Shown here: piece after piece, positions 1 through 10,770 of the stretch
Position numbering within the stretch: the first letter of the stretch is position 1
Layout: every line of letters starts with the position of its first letter
Origin: Curtobacterium sp. TC1
GTDB taxonomy: Bacteria > Actinomycetota > Actinomycetes > Actinomycetales > Microbacteriaceae
Assembly: GCF_019844075.1 (NCBI RefSeq)
Contig: NZ_CP081964.1
Span: forward strand, 1,860,001 to 1,924,000
DNA length: 64,000 nt
Direction of reading: 5' to 3'
Made by a program: the position numbers and the translations under genes
Notes under the pieces: model-generated
Database searches by the model: none
Told to the model about the DNA's origin: nothing
Seen by the model: the letters and a program-made list of their open reading frames with translations, nothing else

Positions 1-250
1 CCGGCCGGTCCTGCTTCGGCAGGGTGTCGCGCAGCGCCTCGAGGTCGTACGGCGGCTCGAGGCCGAGCGACGGCTTGGCGAGCAGGAGCTTGACGTACTT
101 GTCGGTGGCGGCCAGCTTGTCCGCATCGGCCGTGCCCACGAAGTCGTCGAAGGCCGGTCCGCCGAGGTGGACACGCACCATGTGCGGCGTCAGCCGCTCG
201 GTACGGTCGACCACGAAGACGTGCTGGGGGCGTTTGGGCTTGGAGCTCAT
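1..250 (-). CDS. Siderophore-interacting protein, N-terminal part
   Basis: This gene starts at the ATG at 250 and runs off the left edge, so about 83 N-terminal residues are visible. The translation begins MSSKPKRPQHVFVV and continues with RLTPHMVRVHLGGP and an acidic stretch FDDFVGTADADK. This is the start of the FAD-binding beta-barrel of the siderophore-interacting (ViuB/SIP) ferric reductases. Such proteins reduce ferric siderophores in the cytoplasm and release iron. The C-terminal NAD(P)H domain lies outside the window. The gene diverges from the haem oxygenase gene across a 58-base gap holding an iron-regulator box, so both are probably derepressed under iron limitation. Family membership is fairly sure; the substrate cannot be told. 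Confidence 0.85.
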   Translation of the reverse strand, partial: MSSKPKRPQHVFVVDRTERLTPHMVRVHLGGPAFDDFVGTADADKLAATDKYVKLLLAKPSLGLEPPYDLEALRDTLPKQDRP

Positions 251-290
251 CGGTACGAGCGTCCTCTCTCCTGCTTGACGTTTGTCGAAC

Positions 291-309
291 TAAGGTTAGC
301 CTTACCTCA
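291..309. promoter_or_regulatory. DtxR/IdeR-type iron box overlapping the haem oxygenase promoter
   Basis: Positions 293-307 match the palindromic core AGGTTAGCCTAACCT of the DtxR/IdeR operator with one mismatch. The box contains TAGCCT (297-302), which lies six bases before the haem oxygenase ATG and looks like the -10 element of a leaderless transcript. Iron-loaded regulator bound here would block polymerase directly. It also lies upstream of the divergent siderophore-interacting protein gene. Seen: the motif and its position. Inferred: regulator identity and repression. Confidence 0.85.
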
Positions 310-992
310 TGGACACGACCGTCACCCCGTTCTCCGAGCTGCTGCGCAAGCGCACCCGGCGCTCGCACGGATCCTCGGCCGGGAACGGCTTCATGCACGA
401 CCTGCTCGGCGGGAAGTGCGACGTCGCCGACTACGCGGCGTTGCTCGGACAGTACTCGTTCGTCTACGACGCCCTCGAGCGTGCGGCCGAGCGGATGGCG
501 GACCACCCGGTGGCGGCGCCGTTCGTCACCTCGCAGCTCACGCGGATGCCGGCGATCCGCGCCGACCTCGAGTACCTGATCGGTCCGGACTGGTCCGAGC
601 TGGTGTGCCCGCTCCCCGCCACGACGGCGTACGTGCGGCGGCTCAACGAGGTCGCGGCCGAGTGGCCCGGCGGCTTCGTCGCCCACCACTACACGCGGTA
701 CCTCGGTGACCTGTCCGGTGGGCAGATGATCGGGCGGATGCTGTCCGACCAGTTCGGCTTCGACACGAACGGGGTCCTGTTCTACATCTTCGACCAGGTC
801 GCGGACCCCAGCGCCTTCAAGGAAACCTACCGTGCGCAGCTCGACGCGGCACCGTGGTCGGCGGACGAGCAGGAACGGGTCATCGCCGAGGTCGAACTGG
901 CGTACTCGCTCAACAGCGGTCTGCTCGAGGGCCTCGACGCCCGTCGGCGGCCGGTGACGGACGGTGTCGGCGACGCGGCGGTGACCGCGTGA
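309..992 (+). CDS. hmuO: Haem oxygenase (biliverdin-producing)
   Basis: This 227-residue protein cleaves haem to biliverdin, CO and ferrous iron, giving access to host or environmental haem iron. His20 in the segment RRSHGS is the expected proximal haem ligand. The distal-helix signature GDLSGGQ lies at residues 133-139. Length and layout match the HmuO/HemO family. The ATG at 309 has no Shine-Dalgarno sequence. Instead a TAGCCT -10 box ends six bases upstream, suggesting a leaderless mRNA that starts at or near the ATG, and that box is embedded in an iron operator. The next gene overlaps its stop codon by four bases, so the two are translated together. Confidence 0.95.
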   Translation: MDTTVTPFSELLRKRTRRSHGSSAGNGFMHDLLGGKCDVADYAALLGQYSFVYDALERAAERMADHPVAAPFVTSQLTRMPAIRADLEYLIGPDWSELVCPLPATTAYVRRLNEVAAEWPGGFVAHHYTRYLGDLSGGQMIGRMLSDQFGFDTNGVLFYIFDQVADPSAFKETYRAQLDAAPWSADEQERVIAEVELAYSLNSGLLEGLDARRRPVTDGVGDAAVTA

Positions 993-1282
993 CCGAGCCG
1001 TTCGACGACGAGGCACGCAGGGCGATCCTCCGGCACATGAACGCCGACCACGCCGGCGACAACCTGGCGATCGTCCGCGCGAACGGTGCCGCGACCGCCG
1101 TGGCGGCGACGATGACCGAGATCGACGCCGTCGCCGGGGTCTGGCTCGCCCGGCTCGACGACGGCGACGAGGAACAGGTCATCGTGCCGTGGACGTCGCC
1201 GCTGACCGACCGCCGTTCGGCTCGGGTGCAGATCGTCGAGGTCCACTCCGCCGCGCAGGCCCAGCTCGCCGAACCGAGCTGA
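989..1282 (+). CDS. DUF2470 domain protein linked to haem oxygenase
   Basis: This 97-residue protein starts at a GTG overlapping the haem oxygenase stop (GTGA). The sequence AILRHMNADHAGDNLAIVR followed by an MTEIDAVAGVWL block is typical of DUF2470, the small domain found at the C-terminus of HugZ-type haem-degrading proteins and as stand-alone proteins. Coupling to hmuO and the shared iron box imply a role in haem binding or haem-iron handling. No catalytic residues can be assigned. Family assignment is good; function is inferred from context. Confidence 0.8.
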   Translation: MTEPFDDEARRAILRHMNADHAGDNLAIVRANGAATAVAATMTEIDAVAGVWLARLDDGDEEQVIVPWTSPLTDRRSARVQIVEVHSAAQAQLAEPS

Positions 1283-1502
1283 GCCGAGCCGCGCCGACCA
1301 CAGACCCGCCGGGATCGCGGACCGCGTCGCAACTGCAGGGGTGCTCCCGCCTCGCGTCGCGATCCCGGCGTCCTCCGTGCGTGCCCGCGCCCGGCACGAA
1401 CGGCCGGCTGGTCCGTCCGGACGGTCGACGTCACGGGCGCCCGTTGGCCGATACGCTGCTCGGAGCCGGGACGGTGTTCCCGGACGACCCCGAAAGGACC
1501 CC

Positions 1503-4160
<2,658 letters not shown>

Positions 4161-4201
4161 TCCGCGGCTGGCGGGGTGCGTCGAATCGATTCGGCTGCGC
4201 G

Positions 4202-4214
4202 TAGCGTGTCGACC
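4202..4214 (+). promoter_or_regulatory. Leaderless promoter, -10 TAGCGT
   Basis: TAGCGT at 4202-4207 is followed by seven bases and then the GTG at 4215. The spacing places transcription start at the start codon. This supports 4215 rather than the more upstream in-frame GTG codons. Confidence 0.5.
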
Positions 4215-5423
4215 GTGACGACGGAGCGCATGCGGAAGCCGACGACGACCACCCTGCCGCCGGTCGTGCCACTGGCGCTGATCGTCGGGGTGTCACCGTT
4301 CGCCACGGACATGTACATCCCGGCGTTGCCGCAGATCGCGCGCGACCTCGGGACGACACCCGGTGCCGTCCAGCTGTCGCTCACGGCGTTCCTGGTCGCC
4401 TTCGCCGTCGGGCAGCTGCTCGTCGGGCCGGTCAGCGACGGGGTCGGCCGGCGGCCGATGCTCGTCGTCGGCACGGCGATGTTCGCGCTCGCCTCGGTGG
4501 GGTGCGCCCTCGCGCCGGACGTCGGCACGCTCGTCGTCGCCCGCATCGCGCAGGGGCTCGGCGGCGCCGCCGGTGCGGTCGCCGGCCGGGCGATGGTGTC
4601 GGACGTGGCGAGCGGGACCCGGATGGCGAAGGTCTTCGGCACGCTCGCGGCGATCAACGCGATCGGCCCCGTCGTGGCACCGCTCGCCGGGGGAGCCGTG
4701 CTGACGCTCGGAACGTGGCGGGTCATGTTCGTCGTGCTCGCGGTGCTCGGCGCGCTGTTCTTCGCGATGGTGCTGCTCTGGTTCCGCGAGACCCTGCCAC
4801 CGGAGCGACGCGGCGGTGTGGGCTTCGCGGCGAACGGGCGACGCATCCGCGAGTTGCTCGCGATCCCGCGGTTCCGCGCCTACGTGCTGAGCGGAGTGCT
4901 CTCGACGGTGGGCTTCTTCGCCTACATCGCGACGAGCTCGTTCGTGTTCCAGACCCAGTTCGGCTTCTCCGAGGGCATGTACACGCTCGTCTTCGCCACG
5001 AACGCCTCGATGATGATCGTCACGACGCTGGTGTTCGGTCGCGTCGTCGGGCGGTTCTCCGAGGACTCCCTGCTCACCGCCGGACTGCTCGTCGGCACCA
5101 CGGGCGCGGCCGCCGTCCTCGTCTCCGCGCTGCTCGACCTCGGCCCGGTGCCGGTCTGGTGCGCGCTGGCGGTCGTCACGGGCGCGTGGGGCTTCGTGCT
5201 GCCCGCGGCGATGACCCGCACACAGCACGTCGGCGCGGCGCACCCGGGCACCGCAGCGGCCCTGCAGGGTGGTCTCACCTTCGGGATCGGCGGCTTCGGC
5301 ACACCGCTCGCCGGCGCCCTCGGCGGGACCGCGCTGGCGATGGGCGGCGTCATGGCGGCGCTCATGGCGGCGGCCGTCGTGGTGCAGATCACCGCGACGC
5401 GGCGGGACCGCACCGGGACCTGA
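4215..5423 (+). CDS. MFS drug-resistance transporter, Bcr/CflA subfamily
   Basis: This 402-residue membrane protein has the 12-helix pattern of the major facilitator superfamily. The N-terminal helix carries SPFATDMYIPALPQI, the hallmark of the Bcr/CflA group of proton-coupled drug and metabolite exporters. The loop 2-3 motif GPVSDGVGRRPML follows, and RIAQGLGGAAGAV is in helix 4. The substrate is not predictable. The start at 4215 is supported by a leaderless -10 box; GTG 4206 and ATG 4230 are alternatives. The gene follows ppc in the same direction, 54 bases downstream, but has its own promoter-like sequence. Confidence 0.88.
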   Translation: MTTERMRKPTTTTLPPVVPLALIVGVSPFATDMYIPALPQIARDLGTTPGAVQLSLTAFLVAFAVGQLLVGPVSDGVGRRPMLVVGTAMFALASVGCALAPDVGTLVVARIAQGLGGAAGAVAGRAMVSDVASGTRMAKVFGTLAAINAIGPVVAPLAGGAVLTLGTWRVMFVVLAVLGALFFAMVLLWFRETLPPERRGGVGFAANGRRIRELLAIPRFRAYVLSGVLSTVGFFAYIATSSFVFQTQFGFSEGMYTLVFATNASMMIVTTLVFGRVVGRFSEDSLLTAGLLVGTTGAAAVLVSALLDLGPVPVWCALAVVTGAWGFVLPAAMTRTQHVGAAHPGTAAALQGGLTFGIGGFGTPLAGALGGTALAMGGVMAALMAAAVVVQITATRRDRTGT

Positions 5424-5483
5424 CACGACGGAGCCGGTAGGTTGCTGGTTGCAAGGCGCACCGACCTGAGGAGGCCACCCGGC

Positions 5484-5819
5484 ATGGACATCGTCGTACA
5501 CGAAGCGCAGCCCGACACCGCGGTACTGGAGTGCAGTGGACGCCTCAACATGGTGTCCGCCCCGGCGTTCCGCGAGACGGTCGCGCAGGTCGTCGGCAAC
5601 GGACGTGCCCGCGTCGTGGTCGAGCTCTCGGGTGTCGAGTTCATGGACTCGTCCGGACTCGGCGCACTGGTCGGCAGCCTGAAGACCGCGCGGCAGGCGG
5701 GTGGCGACCTCCGCATCGCCGCGCCGTCCGAGCAGGTGCAGATGGTCCTGCAGCTCTCCAACATCGACAAGATCCTCCGCACGTACCCCGACGGGGACGC
5801 TGCGGTCACCGACTGGTGA
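5484..5819 (+). CDS. STAS-domain anti-sigma-factor antagonist
   Basis: This 111-residue single-domain protein resembles SpoIIAA/RsbV. The segment VEFMDSSGLGALVGS contains the conserved serine that the partner kinase phosphorylates to switch binding. Dephosphorylated protein would sequester the anti-sigma factor. The ATG at 5484 has a GAGGAGG ribosome-binding site just upstream. A TAGGTT -10-like box (5438-5443) lies about 40 bases before it. The stop overlaps the start of the HATPase gene, so the two form a partner-switch unit. No sigma factor gene lies nearby, so the target is unknown. Confidence 0.9.
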   Translation: MDIVVHEAQPDTAVLECSGRLNMVSAPAFRETVAQVVGNGRARVVVELSGVEFMDSSGLGALVGSLKTARQAGGDLRIAAPSEQVQMVLQLSNIDKILRTYPDGDAAVTDW

Positions 5820-6232
5820 TGACCGCCTCCGCCGCCGAGCACACGCTCGCCCTGTCCTGCCCGCCGGACGACGTGTCCGCCGTGCACGAGTTCCTGGCCG
5901 GTGTGTGGCAGGACGAGCCGTCGGTGTCCGTCGAGGACCGGATGGCCCTCGAGCTCGCGATCGTCGAACTGACGTCGAACGTGATCGAGCACGGGACGCG
6001 CCCGGACGGCGTGACCTGCCGCCTGCGCCTGGAGATCGGAGCGGACCGGTTCTCCGCACTGCTGTCCGACGACGGCGTCGCCGCGACCGTGGACACCGAG
6101 GCGGCCCAGCTGCCGGACGGACTCGCCGAGAGCGGCCGCGGACTCGCCCTGGTCCGGATGGTCGTCGACGACCTGCGGTACGAGCGGATCGCCGACGAGA
6201 ACCGCTGGACGGTCCTGCGCTCCCGGCACTGA
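5819..6232 (+). CDS. Anti-sigma regulatory factor, RsbW/SpoIIAB-like HATPase
   Basis: This 137-residue protein starts at an ATG sharing bases with the upstream stop (TGATGA). It has a GHKL ATPase fold: N box ELTSNVIEHG near residues 47-56, G1-like SDDGVAATV, and G2-like SGRGLALVRMVVDDL near the C-terminus. Proteins of this type either bind a sigma factor or phosphorylate an STAS antagonist. Tight coupling to the STAS gene supports a two-protein partner switch. The sigma factor it may control is not encoded in this window except for the distant primary sigma factor. Confidence 0.88.
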   Translation: MTASAAEHTLALSCPPDDVSAVHEFLAGVWQDEPSVSVEDRMALELAIVELTSNVIEHGTRPDGVTCRLRLEIGADRFSALLSDDGVAATVDTEAAQLPDGLAESGRGLALVRMVVDDLRYERIADENRWTVLRSRH

Positions 6233-6339
6233 CCCCGCCCCACCGCCGTTCGTCCGTCTCGCGCACTCCACGGGCCACAATCCGCAAGGTGTCCCGGGGG
6301 ATTCTCGGGCGACCTGGCCGCCGTGTCACGATTCGCGCG

Positions 6340-7299
6340 ATGACAGCCGAACCGGATCCCAGGATCAGCTTCGAGACGTCGGGGGTCGATCTCGACGCTG
6401 CCGTGCACATGTACGAGGACGCCTACGCCAGTGTGGGCTTCACCGCGACGCGCACGGAGCGGCCGTTCGCGTACCGTTTCCGCGTCGTGGGTGACGACGT
6501 GATGTCCTTCCGCGCGACCCGGTTCGACGCCCGGATGCAGGGCGAGCTGGACGTCCGCGACGAGTACGTGGTCATGTGGACCACCGACGGGGGCGGACGC
6601 GTCGACATCGGCCGGCAGGAGGTCGCGTTCACGCCCGCCGCCCCGATGATGTTCCCGACCGGGCGGCCGTTCGCCTTCGACCTGCAGGACGTCCGGCAGA
6701 GCCTGGTGCAGTTCGACCGGACCGCTCTGGAGCGCGTCGCCGCCGAGGTCCACGGTGCCCAGCCGGGCCCGCTCGTCTTCGACCACACGGCGACACCCCG
6801 GACGGCGGAACTGCGGGGCTGGAACGCGCAGGTCCAGCGTGCCGCGTCGATCGTGCTCGGTCGGGCGTCGGTCAGTCCGCTCGCCCTGGCCGAGGTCGCC
6901 CAGGACACCGCCCGGTCACTGCTCCGCACGTTCCCGCACAAGCTGCTGGCGCCGGACGTGCCCCTGCCGCAGGGTGCGACGGGCCGGGTGCGCGAGGCGG
7001 TCGAGTACATGCACGCCTTCGCGCACACGCCGATCTCGACCACCGACGTCGCCGAGCACGTGGGGTTGAGCGTCCGCGGTCTGCAGCAGGCGTTCCAACG
7101 CCAGGTCGGTACCGCTCCGAACGCGATGCTGCGCGGGATCCGCCTCGACCGCGTGCGCGAAGAACTCCGCCGCGCGTCGGCGGGCGACCTCACCGTGGCC
7201 AGCGTGGCCATGCGGTGGGGCTTCGCGCACCTCGGCCGGTTCTCGGCGGCGTACGCAGCGCGGTTCTCCGAGTACCCGCGCGACACACTGCAGCGCTAG
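6340..7299 (+). CDS. AraC-family transcriptional regulator
   Basis: This 319-residue protein has an N-terminal sensor region (about 1-200) with the layout of AraC-binding-like domains and a C-terminal double helix-turn-helix region (about 220-319). The latter includes PISTTDVAEHVGLSVRGLQQ and VASVAMRWGFAHLGRFSAAY, ending with the FSEYPRDTL motif usual for this family. A CACGAT element lies seven bases before the ATG, so the transcript may be leaderless. The neighbouring genes are unrelated in function, so the ligand and regulon cannot be inferred. Family is sure; role unknown. Confidence 0.9.
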   Translation: MTAEPDPRISFETSGVDLDAAVHMYEDAYASVGFTATRTERPFAYRFRVVGDDVMSFRATRFDARMQGELDVRDEYVVMWTTDGGGRVDIGRQEVAFTPAAPMMFPTGRPFAFDLQDVRQSLVQFDRTALERVAAEVHGAQPGPLVFDHTATPRTAELRGWNAQVQRAASIVLGRASVSPLALAEVAQDTARSLLRTFPHKLLAPDVPLPQGATGRVREAVEYMHAFAHTPISTTDVAEHVGLSVRGLQQAFQRQVGTAPNAMLRGIRLDRVREELRRASAGDLTVASVAMRWGFAHLGRFSAAYAARFSEYPRDTLQR

Positions 7300-7315
7300 C
7301 GCCGGCCGGGTTCGC

Positions 7316-7327
7316 TACGATTCCCGG
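7316..7327 (+). promoter_or_regulatory. Leaderless promoter, -10 TACGAT
   Basis: TACGAT at 7316-7321 ends six bases before the GTG at 7328. No ribosome-binding site is present, which supports this GTG as both transcription and translation start. Confidence 0.55.
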
Positions 7328-7912
7328 GTGAGCAGACCTCGACCGTGGGTGATCGTCCCCGGGATCTGGAACTCCGACGCAGAGCACTGGCAGTCCGTCT
7401 GGCAACGCGAGCGCGGCGACGACGCGGTCCGCATCGCGCCGGCGTCCTGGGGGGAGCCGGACCCGGGGGACTGGCGGGACGCGATCTCCCAGGCCGTCGC
7501 GGCGTGCGCGGAGCCGCCGGTGCTCGTGGCGCACAGCCTGGGCGTGCTCGCGGTCGCCGACTGGCTCGCCGTCGACCGAGCGGACCGCGCCGGCCCGGGC
7601 GAGACCGCCGTCGCCGGTGCCTTCCTCGTGGCACCACCGGACCCCTCGGCACCGGGCTTCCCCGCCGCTGCCTCCGGGTTCACGGCGCCCCGCCCCGTCC
7701 CGCTCGGCACCGCGGCGGGCCGCGTTCCGATCCGCATGGTCGTGAGCGACGACGACCCGTACTGCACCGTCGACCGTGCGGTCGCCTTCGCGGACACGAT
7801 GGGCGCCACGGTGCTCCGTGTCGGCACCCTCGGCCACGTCAACGTCGCCAGCGGCGTCGGCGAGTGGCCGGCCGGTCGTGAGCTCCTCGACGCCTTCGAG
7901 CAGACCCTCTGA
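7328..7912 (+). CDS. RBBP9/YdeN-family serine hydrolase
   Basis: This 194-residue alpha/beta hydrolase matches the small RBBP9/YdeN family. It opens with PWVIVPGIWNSDAEHWQ, has the nucleophile elbow VAHSLG with Ser70, an acidic residue in SDDDPYC (141-143), and the catalytic His170 in LGHVN. These positions form a full catalytic triad, so an esterase-like activity is likely. The natural substrate is unknown. The gene starts at a GTG with a leaderless-type promoter and stands alone between the AraC regulator and an unrelated unknown protein. Confidence 0.88.
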   Translation: MSRPRPWVIVPGIWNSDAEHWQSVWQRERGDDAVRIAPASWGEPDPGDWRDAISQAVAACAEPPVLVAHSLGVLAVADWLAVDRADRAGPGETAVAGAFLVAPPDPSAPGFPAAASGFTAPRPVPLGTAAGRVPIRMVVSDDDPYCTVDRAVAFADTMGATVLRVGTLGHVNVASGVGEWPAGRELLDAFEQTL

Positions 7913-8018
7913 GACGTGCCCCGGTGTGACGGGCGACACGCCGTTCACGTTCCGGGCGATATGGCAGGGATTGCTGCGACACACCGCGGATGTCCGCAGT
8001 TCCGACGCGCGCGATATT

Positions 8019-8030
8019 TATCCTTCGGAC
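8019..8030 (+). promoter_or_regulatory. Leaderless promoter, -10 TATCCT
   Basis: TATCCT at 8019-8024 lies in an unusually AT-rich patch and ends six bases before the ATG at 8031. It fixes the start of the downstream unknown gene. Confidence 0.55.
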
Positions 8031-9065
8031 ATGGAAACCCAGTCCGGTGCACGCACCCCCCTCGTCGACCCCTTCGGTCGCGAGGTCGAGGAGTGGCTCC
8101 GTGACGCCCCGGCGACGCGCACGCCGTACGTGGCGGACCTCGTGGTCCCGCCCGTCACCGGCCCCGTGCAGCGCCCCGGCGTCGCGGCCGAGGCCACCGC
8201 CGTCGAGCTGCCGGAAGCCGGCAGCGAGACGACTGCACCGGGCACCGCGACGCTCGTCGTCGACCAGTCGCCGGCAGCTCCCGCGTTCCGCCGTGACCGC
8301 GCTCGGCACGCCGCCGTCTGCGCACCGTCGTTCCCCGAACCCCCGGAGCGCCTGGCCCTGCGCATCGAGGACCTCGCGATCGAGGTCTCCTCGTCCACCG
8401 GCCGCAGCACCATCGAGCGCATCGTCCTGCTCGAGACCGAGGTCCGGCGTCGTGACGAAGACCTGGCGCGCCTCGCCGCCTGGGAGGCCACGGTCTCCGG
8501 TGCCGACGACCCGGAGCTCGCCGCCGCTCGCGACTTCGCCCGGACGGTCTTCGCCGACCTGCTCGAGGACGCCGCCGCCGAGTCGGACCGTCAGGACCGC
8601 GCGGCCGCCCGCCGTGCCGCGACCGCCCCGGTCGCCGTGGTGACCGCGCCAGCCCCAGCTCCGGCGGCGGTCGTCCGCCCCGTGCCTGCGGCAGTCGCCG
8701 CGCCCGCAGCCGACGTCGTCACGGCGACCCCGGCCGTGGCGCTGGTCGCCCCGGAACGCGACGAGCCCGTGCGACCGGTGCTGGGCCTCCCGGCCGTGTC
8801 GCCGGTGTCCGCGAACACGCGACCGACCCCGCTCGTCCAGCCCGCCACCGGACCCACGGTCATCGACCGTGCCGCGTTCGCGGCGGCCCTCACCGCCCAC
8901 CAGGGCACGACCGCGAGCACGCCCGTCGTCCTGCCGGACGCGGTCGCCGTGCCCGTCGAGACGGCCGCTCCCACGCACCTCGACACCGACACCGACGAGC
9001 CGGCCCGGCCCGGCTGGTGGTCGCGGCTCGTCGCCGGCCTGCTGCGTGTGCTCGGTCGCCGCTGA
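8031..9065 (+). CDS. Hypothetical protein with central charged helix and Ala/Pro-rich linker
   Basis: I do not recognise this 344-residue protein. The N-terminal third is of low hydrophobicity. Residues about 105-185 are rich in Glu, Arg and Ala (RIEDLAIEVSS, IERIVLLETEVRRRDEDLARL) and probably form a helical or coiled-coil segment. Residues about 195-320 are a low-complexity Ala/Val/Pro linker. The C-terminus (WWSRLVAGLLRVLGRR) is a short amphipathic or membrane-associating tail. There is no signal peptide. Coding is supported by strong third-position GC and a leaderless promoter at the ATG. It stands alone; no functional link is visible. Confidence 0.75.
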   Translation: METQSGARTPLVDPFGREVEEWLRDAPATRTPYVADLVVPPVTGPVQRPGVAAEATAVELPEAGSETTAPGTATLVVDQSPAAPAFRRDRARHAAVCAPSFPEPPERLALRIEDLAIEVSSSTGRSTIERIVLLETEVRRRDEDLARLAAWEATVSGADDPELAAARDFARTVFADLLEDAAAESDRQDRAAARRAATAPVAVVTAPAPAPAAVVRPVPAAVAAPAADVVTATPAVALVAPERDEPVRPVLGLPAVSPVSANTRPTPLVQPATGPTVIDRAAFAAALTAHQGTTASTPVVLPDAVAVPVETAAPTHLDTDTDEPARPGWWSRLVAGLLRVLGRR

Positions 9066-9124
9066 CCGGGAGGCCCGGATCACCCCGCGCGGACCGGTTG
9101 CCGGTGCCGACGCGGTCGCCTCGG

Positions 9125-9136
9125 TAGACTGACCGG
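9125..9136 (+). promoter_or_regulatory. Leaderless promoter, -10 TAGACT
   Basis: TAGACT at 9125-9130 ends six bases before the ATG at 9137, with no ribosome-binding site between them. Confidence 0.55.
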
Positions 9137-9994
9137 ATGCCGACGCTCCGCGAACTCCAGGCCGTGATCGAAGACCTGTGGCCCGCCGCAGGAGCCGAGT
9201 CGTGGGACGCCGTCGGGCTGGTCGCCGGAGACCCCGACGCCGCCGTCGAGCACGTCCACCTGGCGGTCGACGCCGTCCCCGCGACCGCACGCGAGACGGT
9301 CGAGCTCGGCGCCGGACTCCTCCTCACGCACCACCCGCTGCTGCTGCGCGGCGTCACGACGATCGCCGAGTCGACCTACAAGGGCAGCGTCCTCGCGACC
9401 CTCGTGCGCGGTGGCAGCGCCCTGGTCGCCGCCCACACCAACGCGGACGTCGTCACCACCGGCACCTCGGCGGTGCTCGCCGACCGCATCGGGCTGACCG
9501 ACCAGCGCCCCCTCGACCCCGGGTCCGGCCCCGGCGCCGACCCCGCGACGGGCATCGGCCGCGTCGGCGTCCTCGCCGAGGGCACCACGCTCGGGGCGCT
9601 GGCGCGGAAGCTCGTCGACCTGCTGCCGCCCACCGCGACCGGCGTGCGGGTCTCCGGCGACTTCGACCAGCCCGTCCGCACCGTGGCGCTGTGCGCCGGC
9701 GCGGGGGACTCGCTGCTCGGGCACCCCGCCGTCCTCGCGGCCGACGTGTACATCACGAGCGACCTCCGCCACCACCCGGCGTCCGAGTTCCGCGAACAGG
9801 CCCTGCTCGGCGGCGGCCCCGCCCTCATCGACACCTCGCACTGGGCCACCGAGTGGCTCTGGCTCGACGTCGCGGCCGCGCAACTGCGCGACGCCGCCGG
9901 CGTCCGGGTCACCGTGAGCGACCTCCGCACCGACCCGTGGGACTTCGCGGTCCTGCCGGCGGCCGAACCCACCACCCCCACTGAAGGAGTCTGA
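9137..9994 (+). CDS. Nif3-like dinuclear metal-centre protein
   Basis: This 285-residue protein belongs to the Nif3/YbgI/YqfO family. Metal-ligand motifs are visible at both ends: THHPLLLRG in the N-terminal half and DTSHWATEW near the C-terminus. AAHTNAD and SDLRHHPASEF lie between. Family members form hexameric toroids with two metal ions per subunit; some act as GTP cyclohydrolase-like or hydrolytic enzymes, but the general role is unsettled. The C-terminal region is followed two bases later by the start of the coiled-coil gene, a very common actinobacterial pair. Leaderless promoter upstream. Confidence 0.92.
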   Translation: MPTLRELQAVIEDLWPAAGAESWDAVGLVAGDPDAAVEHVHLAVDAVPATARETVELGAGLLLTHHPLLLRGVTTIAESTYKGSVLATLVRGGSALVAAHTNADVVTTGTSAVLADRIGLTDQRPLDPGSGPGADPATGIGRVGVLAEGTTLGALARKLVDLLPPTATGVRVSGDFDQPVRTVALCAGAGDSLLGHPAVLAADVYITSDLRHHPASEFREQALLGGGPALIDTSHWATEWLWLDVAAAQLRDAAGVRVTVSDLRTDPWDFAVLPAAEPTTPTEGV

Positions 9995-9996
9995 CC

Positions 9997-10731
9997 ATGA
10001 AGGCAGCACCCGAGGACCAGGTCATCCTCCTCGACGTCCAACGACTCGACAACGACGTCACCCGCATCGCGCACCGGATCACGTCGCTGCAGAAGGGCGA
10101 CCAGCTCACCGAACTCGGCACCAAGGCGGCCGGGCTGCGCAGCGAACTCGTCGCCGCGACCGGCCTGGTCGAGGACGCCGAACGCGAACTCGCCCGTCTC
10201 GAGTCAGACACCGCAACCGCGCAGGCCCGCGTCGAACGCGACACCACGATGCTGCAGAACGTGTCGAACTCGAAGGACGCGGCCGGGCTGCAGAACGAGC
10301 TCGAGTCGCTCCAGCGCCGCATCGGCGGCCTCGAGACCGCCGAGCTCGAGGTCATGGAGAACCTCGACGGGCTCCGCGCCCGGGTCGGCGACGTCGAGGC
10401 CCAGCTCGCCGACGTCGAGGCAGCCCGCTCCGGCCTGGTCGCCGAGCGCGACGCCGAGATCGCGCGGCTGTCGTCGGACCGCGCGTCCGCCGAGCAGGCC
10501 CGCGCCGACGTCGCCGCGAAGGTGCCGGCCGAGCTGCTCGCGCTCTACGACCGGCAGCGCGCCCGCTACGGCTTCGGTGCGTCGCTGCTGCAGGGCGGTG
10601 TGTCGACGGCGTCGGGCGTCGCGCTGAACAACTCGGACCTGCAGGACATCCGTCGGGCCGCTCCGGACGACGTGGTGCTCTGCCCGGACAGTGACGCGAT
10701 CCTGGTGCGCACGGCCGAGTCGGGGCTGTAG
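9997..10731 (+). CDS. CT398-like coiled-coil protein with degenerate zinc ribbon
   Basis: This 244-residue protein is a long helical hairpin (about residues 10-180) followed by a C-terminal region at the position of the family's C4 zinc ribbon. In relatives that ribbon carries two Cys pairs. Here the matching region (QGGVSTASGVALNNSDL and DDVVLCPDSDAILVR) keeps a single Cys, so zinc cannot be held in the usual way. The ATG at 9997 has a GAAGGAG ribosome-binding site inside the end of the Nif3-like gene, so the two are co-translated. Relatives have been linked to secretion or RNA metabolism, but nothing here decides the role. Confidence 0.85.
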   Translation: MKAAPEDQVILLDVQRLDNDVTRIAHRITSLQKGDQLTELGTKAAGLRSELVAATGLVEDAERELARLESDTATAQARVERDTTMLQNVSNSKDAAGLQNELESLQRRIGGLETAELEVMENLDGLRARVGDVEAQLADVEAARSGLVAERDAEIARLSSDRASAEQARADVAAKVPAELLALYDRQRARYGFGASLLQGGVSTASGVALNNSDLQDIRRAAPDDVVLCPDSDAILVRTAESGL

Positions 10732-10770
10732 CGCGCCGCGGCGCTCGCACGGTGCGGGGTCCGTCGCCTG

